From Fidelibacterota bacterium (GTDB lineage Bacteria; Fidelibacterota; Marinisomatia; SCGC-AAA003-L08; D37C17): a DNA stretch of 10,880 nt. Numbering within the stretch: the stretch's first letter is position 1; each line of letters opens with the position of its first letter. The translations under genes and the position numbers were made by a program. Positions 6,028 through 10,880 of the stretch are shown piece after piece. A model generated the notes under the pieces. That model made no database searches, had not been told where the DNA came from, and saw nothing but the letters and a program-made list of their open reading frames with translations. Where the stretch lies: positions 84,847 to 95,726 of the forward strand of contig PANV01000004.1 in NCBI GenBank assembly GCA_002707765.1. Direction: 5' to 3'.

Positions 6028-6748
6028 TATCTATGATTAGTTGATTAAACTTTTTTTTAGATTTATTTGCATTAATCAAAACATCTTTATGATCTATTTT
6101 TTCTTTTTTTAACCCAGCACCATAATTTGTTAAGCAGCATATTATTATTGGTTCAATGTTTAATTTTTTACACATTAAATATTCTGGAAATGTTGACATG
6201 CCAACTGCATCTCCACCTAAATTAATTATTTCATCTATTTCACTTTTAGTTTCATATGTAGGTCCTATAGTATACGTGTAACAGCCTTTATAAATATTAT
6301 AGTTTTTTTTGAGGTTATTATTAAGGTCAAAATAGATGGGAATATTTTTACTTATAAAAGAAAAATCTAAAAATTTTTCAACAATCATAAAATTTCCGAG
6401 TTCCCAATCTAATCTCAAACATCCACAAGAATTAGTAATTAAAATTTTATTTGGATTAAAAAAATTAAAAATTTTTATAATGATTCCAACATCTTCAAAT
6501 GAATGGCCTTCGTAGTGGTGAAATCTACCTTTTGCACATAATATAGGAATGTTATTCAAATACCCAAATACAAATTGACCAGCATGGCCATCTACATTCG
6601 TTTTAGGAAAACCTAAAATTTGGTCATAATCTAAAGTTTTAGTATTTTCCAACTCATTAATAAAATTATCCAAACCTGATCCCAATACAATACATTTTTC
6701 AGGTCTCATATCAATAATTTTTTTTATTTGATTTATGATTTCATTCAT
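6011..6748 (-). CDS. Purine nucleoside phosphorylase (trimeric PNP type)
   Basis: This enzyme cleaves purine (deoxy)nucleosides with phosphate to free base and (deoxy)ribose-1-phosphate in the cytoplasm, for salvage. Family motifs appear in order: phosphate-binding GSGL (23-26), VDGHAGQFVFG (52-62), GRFHHYEGH (74-82), TNSCGCL (105-111), GPTYETKSE (162-170, matching the human GPSFET region with Glu201), GDAVGMSTFPE (179-189) and LTNYGAG (206-212, Asn at the base-recognition position). At 245 residues it is a little shorter than typical members of about 270, mostly in loops and at the N-terminus. The substitution CGCL for the common AGGL in the TNA region is unusual. The ATG at 6748 overlaps the end of rlmN by eight bases, so its translation may depend on ribosomes finishing rlmN. 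Confidence 0.88.
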   Translation of the reverse strand: MNEIINQIKKIIDMRPEKCIVLGSGLDNFINELENTKTLDYDQILGFPKTNVDGHAGQFVFGYLNNIPILCAKGRFHHYEGHSFEDVGIIIKIFNFFNPNKILITNSCGCLRLDWELGNFMIVEKFLDFSFISKNIPIYFDLNNNLKKNYNIYKGCYTYTIGPTYETKSEIDEIINLGGDAVGMSTFPEYLMCKKLNIEPIIICCLTNYGAGLKKEKIDHKDVLINANKSKKKFNQLIIDIIQNT

Positions 6749-7766
6749 TTAATGTTGCCAGTTGTCCGCATGCTGCATCAATATCTTGTCCTTTACTCCA
6801 ACGTATTAATACCCTATAATTACTTTTAATTTCGTTGAGTTTAGTAACAAATTTTTCTATATTTTTTGAACGTTTATAATTTTTTTCAGTTTCATTATAT
6901 GGGATAATATTTATTTTGCAATGAATTTTTTTTAGTAATTTTGATAATTCTATTGCATTTTCAATACTATCATTGACCCCATCAATTAAAACATATTCAA
7001 ACATTATCGGTCTATATTTTTGATATTTATAATCTCTAATTGTATCCAGGATGTCTTCAATTGGCCATTTTTTATTAATAGGAATAAGCTTATCTCTATC
7101 TGAATTATTAGATGCATTTAAGGATATTGCTAATTTATATTTATGTTTTTCTAATATAAATTGTTTCATAATTGGTAGTATACCTGAAGTAGAAATAGTT
7201 ATTCTTTTGCTACTTAAATTAAAACCGCTGGGGTCATTAATGATTTCACAAGCCTTAATTACATTTGCATAGTTTAAAAAAGGTTCTCCCATTCCCATAA
7301 AAACAATATTAGTTATTTTTTGTTTTCTTTAAGCTGATATTGAAATAAGTTGTTGAATAATTTCACCACAATTTAAATTTCTAATTATACCCATCTTACC
7401 AGTTGCACAGAAATCACAATCTACGCTACAACCGATTTGAGAAGATATACACAAAGTATGCCTTCCACTATCAATCATACTAACAGATTCAATCAATTTA
7501 TGATCATTTGTTTTAAATAAATATTTTATTGTATCTTCATTTTTAGATTTTAATTTTTTTTCAATTTTTAAAGGATTTAGCTTATACTTTTTATTTATTA
7601 TTATTTTCAAAGAATCTGGTATATTACTCATCTTTGTAATATCATTTACAGATTTTTGGTAGAGCCATTTGTAAAGCTGTTCACCATGAAACTTTGGGAA
7701 TTTATTTTCTATGCAAATAGTTGAAAGCTCAGAAATATTTTTACCTACTATGATTGATTTGTTCAT
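6741..7766 (-). pseudogene. rlmN: rlmN (23S rRNA A2503 / tRNA methyltransferase) interrupted by an in-frame stop
   Basis: RlmN is a radical-SAM enzyme that methylates adenosine C2 in 23S rRNA and some tRNAs. Read from the ATG at 7766, 145 codons encode the N-terminal domain and the iron-sulfur motif CSVDCDFCATGKMG, then TAA occurs at 7331-7329. The same frame continues with KITNIVFMGMGEPFLNY, an ISTSG segment, a GVND segment and the C-terminal DIDAACGQLA holding the methyl-carrying cysteine, ending at 6741. Total length (about 340 codons) is normal for RlmN and no bases need be added or removed, so one base change explains the break. The stop lies in the variable linker before the GMGEP motif. 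Neither half alone could work: the first has the cluster, the second the SAM and methyl-transfer parts. The second half could restart at ATG 7298. Explanations are a sequence error, a recent mutation, or readthrough. No Shine-Dalgarno sequence is evident before 7766. Confidence 0.9.
7329..7331 (-). other. In-frame TAA stop inside rlmN
   Basis: On the minus strand the frame reads Ile-Ser-Ala-stop-Arg-Lys-Gln-Lys-Ile-Thr-Asn. Codons on both sides are in the same phase and both flanks match RlmN, so this single TAA is the only lesion. Confidence 0.9.
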
Positions 7767-7855
7767 TTTAATGTTATTTTTTTATTTAATTAAAATATTT
7801 TATTAAATATATTAAATTTTATACTCATAATTATAAATAAAGGATTAAGGTCATT

Positions 7856-8836
7856 ATGGATAATATAAAATCTTTAGAAAATTTAACAAAAGATAAGGAA
7901 AATTTTTATAATGAATTATCAAAAATAATTATTGGTCAAAAAGATGTAATTGAATATATATTTATAGCATTGTTATGTAAGGGCCATATTATTTTAGAAG
8001 GCGTACCTGGATTAGGTAAGACTCTTATCATTAAAACTATATCACAAATTTTAGACTTAAATTTTAATAGAATTCAATTCACACCAGACCTTATGCCCTC
8101 AGATATAACCGGATCTGAAATTATTACACAAGATTCAAAATCTGGTAAAAGAGCATTTAAATTTATAAAAGGACCCATTTTTTCAAATATAATTCTTGCA
8201 GATGAAATAAATAGGACTCCACCTAAAACACAATCTGCATTGCTTGAAGCAATGCAAGAGAGTCGTGTGACGATTGGTGGAGAAACGTATGATATTGATT
8301 CACCTCTATTTGTTATGGCAACCCAGAATCCAATAGAACAAGAAGGTACATATCCTCTTCCAGAAGCCCAATTAGATAGATTTATGTTTAACATAATTAT
8401 TTCATATCCAAATTTAGAGGAAGAATTGGATATAGTAAAAAACAATACTTCTAAAAGTGAGACTAATATTGAAAAAATAATTGGTAAGAATAAATTAATT
8501 GAATATCAAAATTTAGTTTTAAATACACCAGTTTCAGATCATTTAATTGAATTTGCTGTAAATTTCGTTCAAAATACGAGACCAAATAAAACATCAGAGC
8601 GAATTACTAAAAAATATATCAATTGGGGAGCTGGACCTAGAGCAAGTTCATATTTAATTATGGCTGCTAAAGCTAAATCAATTTTATTAGGTAAACCTAC
8701 TCCTGATATGGATGATATGTTCTCTATACTAAAACCTGTTTTAAGGCATAGAATAATACCAAATTTTAATGCAGAGGCAGAAGGTATTAGATCTGATGAT
8801 ATACTTGATAATTTATTAGAAAAGTATAAAAAATAA
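7856..8836 (+). CDS. MoxR-type AAA+ ATPase
   Basis: The 326-residue cytoplasmic AAA+ ATPase of the MoxR group acts as a chaperone-like partner of von Willebrand A-domain proteins. It has the VIGQ-like IIGQ (25-28), Walker A GVPGLGKT (49-56), Walker B ILADEINR (113-120), sensor 1 ATQNP (155-159), the arginine-finger region PLPEAQLDRF (167-176) and a sensor-2 region GAGPRASSY in the lid domain. Length and motif order are complete. The ATG at 7856 has AAGG five bases upstream. It is divergent from rlmN, with 89 very AT-rich bases between them; TATACT at 7820-7825 may be its -10 box, but I see no convincing -35. The DUF58 gene follows after two bases, the standard partner arrangement. The client process is unknown. 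Confidence 0.93.
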   Translation: MDNIKSLENLTKDKENFYNELSKIIIGQKDVIEYIFIALLCKGHIILEGVPGLGKTLIIKTISQILDLNFNRIQFTPDLMPSDITGSEIITQDSKSGKRAFKFIKGPIFSNIILADEINRTPPKTQSALLEAMQESRVTIGGETYDIDSPLFVMATQNPIEQEGTYPLPEAQLDRFMFNIIISYPNLEEELDIVKNNTSKSETNIEKIIGKNKLIEYQNLVLNTPVSDHLIEFAVNFVQNTRPNKTSERITKKYINWGAGPRASSYLIMAAKAKSILLGKPTPDMDDMFSILKPVLRHRIIPNFNAEAEGIRSDDILDNLLEKYKK

Positions 8837-8838
8837 TT

Positions 8839-9738
8839 TTGAATCAAGAATATCAAAAATATTTATCACCATCCGTAGTAAAGAAAATTGATAATCTATA
8901 TTTAAGGGCAAAGCTTGTTGTCGAGGGTTTTATTATAGGTTTACATAAAAGTCCATATCACGGTTTTTCTGTAGAATTTTCAGAGCATAGGCCATACGGA
9001 TTTGGCGATGAAATTAGGTATATAGATTGGAAATTGTTAGCGAAAACAGATAAGCTTTTCATCAAACAATTTGAAGAAGAAACAAATTTAAAAACATATA
9101 TTATTTTAGATAAAAGTTCATCAATGAGTTATGGCTCAAATAATAATATGATAAAATTTGATTATGCAAAGACTTTGAGTGCTTCATTAGCATATTTGAT
9201 GATTAAGCAGCAAGATGCTGTTGGTTTGGCTACTTTTGACAAAGAAATTATTGATTATATACCTCCAAAATCAAAAACTGGTCATTTAAACTATTTATTA
9301 AATGTATTACATTCTTCAAAAGTTAAAGGTGATACTAAAATATCTCCAATTTTGCATTCGTTTGCTGAATCAATTAAAAAAAGAGGCTTGATTATTTTAA
9401 TATCGGATTTATTAGATAATCCAAATGAAGTTATAAATGGATTGCGTCATTTCAGGCATAAGGGACATGAGGTTATTATTTTCCATATTTTAGATGATAA
9501 TGAAATAAATTTTAATTTTACTGAAGTTACCAATTTTATTGATTCTGAAGATAGTTCAAGTATTAAGACAGATCCTCGTCAAATAAAAAAAGAATATATG
9601 AAAGCTGTTTCTGAATTTTGTGGGATATATAAAAAAGAGTGTAGCCAAAATAATATTGATTATTTAAAAGTTAATACCAGCGAAACATTAGAAAAATCAT
9701 TGATTGATTATTTAGTTAAACGTTCAAAATTATCTTAA
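8839..9738 (+). CDS. DUF58 protein with vWA-like domain (MoxR partner)
   Basis: The 299-residue DUF58 protein has the family signature VEGFIIGLHKSPYHGFSVEF, then HRPYGFGDEIRYIDWK (50-65) and AKTDKLFIKQFEEET (68-82). After this comes a vWA-like fold starting with ILDKSSSM (89-96), which contains an intact DxSxS metal-binding (MIDAS) motif, and ISDLLDNP (188-195). It has no membrane segment, so it is soluble and likely works with the MoxR ATPase, possibly delivering metal or helping assemble a target. The start is TTG at 8839: it gives the usual family N-terminus, no ATG lies nearby, and there is no Shine-Dalgarno sequence, so translation probably continues from the MoxR stop two bases before. 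The gene ends five bases from the convergent TPR gene. Confidence 0.92.
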   Translation: MNQEYQKYLSPSVVKKIDNLYLRAKLVVEGFIIGLHKSPYHGFSVEFSEHRPYGFGDEIRYIDWKLLAKTDKLFIKQFEEETNLKTYIILDKSSSMSYGSNNNMIKFDYAKTLSASLAYLMIKQQDAVGLATFDKEIIDYIPPKSKTGHLNYLLNVLHSSKVKGDTKISPILHSFAESIKKRGLIILISDLLDNPNEVINGLRHFRHKGHEVIIFHILDDNEINFNFTEVTNFIDSEDSSSIKTDPRQIKKEYMKAVSEFCGIYKKECSQNNIDYLKVNTSETLEKSLIDYLVKRSKLS

Positions 9739-9743
9739 TCTTA

Positions 9744-10826
9744 TTAAAGCTCAAGTAGAGCTGGAATTATTGTATCGTCAACTTTTCTAATATTTTTTCT
9801 CATTTTTCTTTTATACTCTTTTGTATTAGGATTTGACGATTCATCATAATCTCCTGATAATCTAAAGAAATCTTTTGCTTTTGAATACAAACTTTTTATA
9901 TCATCACATAAATTAATATATTCTTGTGTCAAATTCTCCGAATGCCTTGAACTATTCCCCATGTAATCAATTATTTCGTTATATTTAACATCAGCTTTAT
10001 GGTTGTAGCAAGCTGCAAGATTAAACGAGAATTCTGACAATAAATTCATTGGAGATGAAATATCTTCTTCTAATTGTAAAAATAAATCTTTACCATAATT
10101 TATTGCACTTTCACAATCGTCATTATCCATATGTAGAAGAAATAAATTATACTTTTGTGATAAGCTTAACTTATTTGAGTCTAAACTATTATAAACTTCA
10201 AATGCAGAATCGATATTTTTTTGATTCCTTAAAAACATAATTTTCATCATTTTAAATTCAATTTCTTCTTTTGAATTTTGAGCTAGATTAATTGCATCAT
10301 CGATAAATTTAAAAGCATCTTCTAAGTTATCTAAATTATAATAAATTAATGCTATCGTGCTAAAACACTGACCCTTTAAATTCTCATCAAAAATACTTGC
10401 GGTCTCTAAAAAATCAATAGCTTTTATATTTTCTCCATTTTGTTCAGCTTCGACGCCGTAATTAAACCAATCAGTGCCATACAAGGAAATAGCATCATGA
10501 ACTGTTTTAATAAATACTTGATTTTTCCCAGATCCTATTCTAAATGAACGTTCAAGTTTTGTGTCTTCTAATTCTAGTGCTTTGAGAAACATTTCTCCTG
10601 CTTCATTAATACGTTTTTGAGGCCTATAAATGAATCTTCCAATGTAATATGGTATATAAGAGTTATCAGGCTCTTTTTCCATAGCTAATAATCCAAATTC
10701 TTCACCTTTTTCAAGATTTTTTTCAACTTTTACATATGTTTTGCATGAATTAAACTCCATACTTCTTGAAAATAAAGTTGTAGAAAGAAGTAGAATAATT
10801 ATCATTGAATATTTTCTAAAATTCAT
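9744..10826 (-). CDS. Secreted tetratricopeptide-repeat protein
   Basis: The 360-residue protein has a signal peptide (MNFRKYSMIIILLLSTTLFS, probable cleavage around residue 20-22), so it is exported. The rest is helical with TPR-like repeats at roughly 36-85, 120-150, 153-185, 187-220 and 223-255, showing alternating small/large patterns such as NYGVEAEQNGENIKAIDFLE and STIALIYYNLDNLEDAFKFI. A further helical region runs to a basic stretch (KEYKRKMRKNIRK, 336-348) near the C-terminus. TPRs are protein-binding scaffolds; the partner is unknown. The ATG at 10826 is preceded by GAGG seven bases upstream. The bases after it (10827-10880) are only A/T-rich upstream DNA. The gene faces DUF58 tail to tail. 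A TPR protein often accompanies MoxR/DUF58 clusters, but here it is on the opposite strand. Confidence 0.85.
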   Translation of the reverse strand: MNFRKYSMIIILLLSTTLFSRSMEFNSCKTYVKVEKNLEKGEEFGLLAMEKEPDNSYIPYYIGRFIYRPQKRINEAGEMFLKALELEDTKLERSFRIGSGKNQVFIKTVHDAISLYGTDWFNYGVEAEQNGENIKAIDFLETASIFDENLKGQCFSTIALIYYNLDNLEDAFKFIDDAINLAQNSKEEIEFKMMKIMFLRNQKNIDSAFEVYNSLDSNKLSLSQKYNLFLLHMDNDDCESAINYGKDLFLQLEEDISSPMNLLSEFSFNLAACYNHKADVKYNEIIDYMGNSSRHSENLTQEYINLCDDIKSLYSKAKDFFRLSGDYDESSNPNTKEYKRKMRKNIRKVDDTIIPALLEL

Positions 10827-10880
10827 TTTTAATCCTCAATTATTAGTGTTGTATATTGTTATTAATTTAATATTTTTTTT

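Noticed and set aside
6741..7766. Frameshift as cause of the broken rlmN
   Set aside because: The two halves are in the same reading phase; only a TAA codon separates them.
8074..8445. 123-codon minus-strand frame inside the MoxR gene
   Set aside because: It lies wholly within a complete AAA+ coding sequence and shows no family pattern.
9748..9762. AGCTC/GAGCT hairpin at the DUF58-TPR junction as terminator
   Set aside because: It has only five base pairs, lies inside the TPR coding end and has no real T run on either strand.
1..10880. CRISPR array, tRNA, rRNA or insertion sequence
   Set aside because: I saw no regularly spaced repeats, no cloverleaf with CCA-type end, no rRNA-like stretch and no transposase or terminal inverted repeats.

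Overview
The window is very AT-rich double-stranded DNA with densely packed bacterial genes, many overlapping or only a few bases apart, and long A/T runs between them. Hand counts give 11 G+C in 60 bases at 5941-6000 and 24 in 60 at 4861-4920. This, plus a DapF-like protein, a cystathionine-beta-synthase-type enzyme without regulatory domain, a MoxR/DUF58 pair and a secreted TPR protein, fits a streamlined marine bacterium. My best guess is the Bacteroidota/Marinimicrobia (FCB) side of the tree. That is inference, because no rRNA or other phylogenetic marker lies in the window.

Layout. Region 1 (1-4493, + strand) looks like one operon. It holds the 3' part of a divergent diaminopimelate-epimerase-family gene, a PLP-dependent CBS/cysteine-synthase-type gene (4-base overlap), two tandem membrane-anchored family 2 glycosyltransferases, and a DUF3108-type exported protein. 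It ends at a clear, probably bidirectional, terminator (4468-4493). The second glycosyltransferase has no ATG, GTG or TTG available upstream of its catalytic core, so it probably starts at ATT or ATA.

Region 2 (4515-5295) holds two tiny paralogous glycine-rich two-helix membrane proteins on the minus strand. They have strong ribosome binding sites, a conspicuous hairpin between them and a promoter/leader region rich in dyads. Their sequence is visibly less AT-rich than the surroundings. No family is recognised, and this is the least explained part of the window.

Region 3 (5296-7766) has a sulfotransferase-like gene with a C-terminal membrane anchor on the + strand. It overlaps tail to tail with a purine nucleoside phosphorylase on the minus strand. 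The phosphorylase lies behind rlmN, which is interrupted by one in-frame TAA stop while both halves remain in the same frame and carry all the family motifs.

Region 4 (7856-10826) has a MoxR-type AAA+ ATPase and a DUF58 protein on the + strand, two bases apart. They face a secreted TPR protein on the minus strand. The usual BatA/BatB-type membrane vWA genes that often follow this pair are not present here.

How the genes may work together: the first operon mixes amino-acid chemistry (epimerase, PLP enzyme) with envelope glycosylation and an exported protein, which suggests envelope building. rlmN and the phosphorylase are ordinary housekeeping. MoxR/DUF58 is a chaperone-like pair whose client is not visible.
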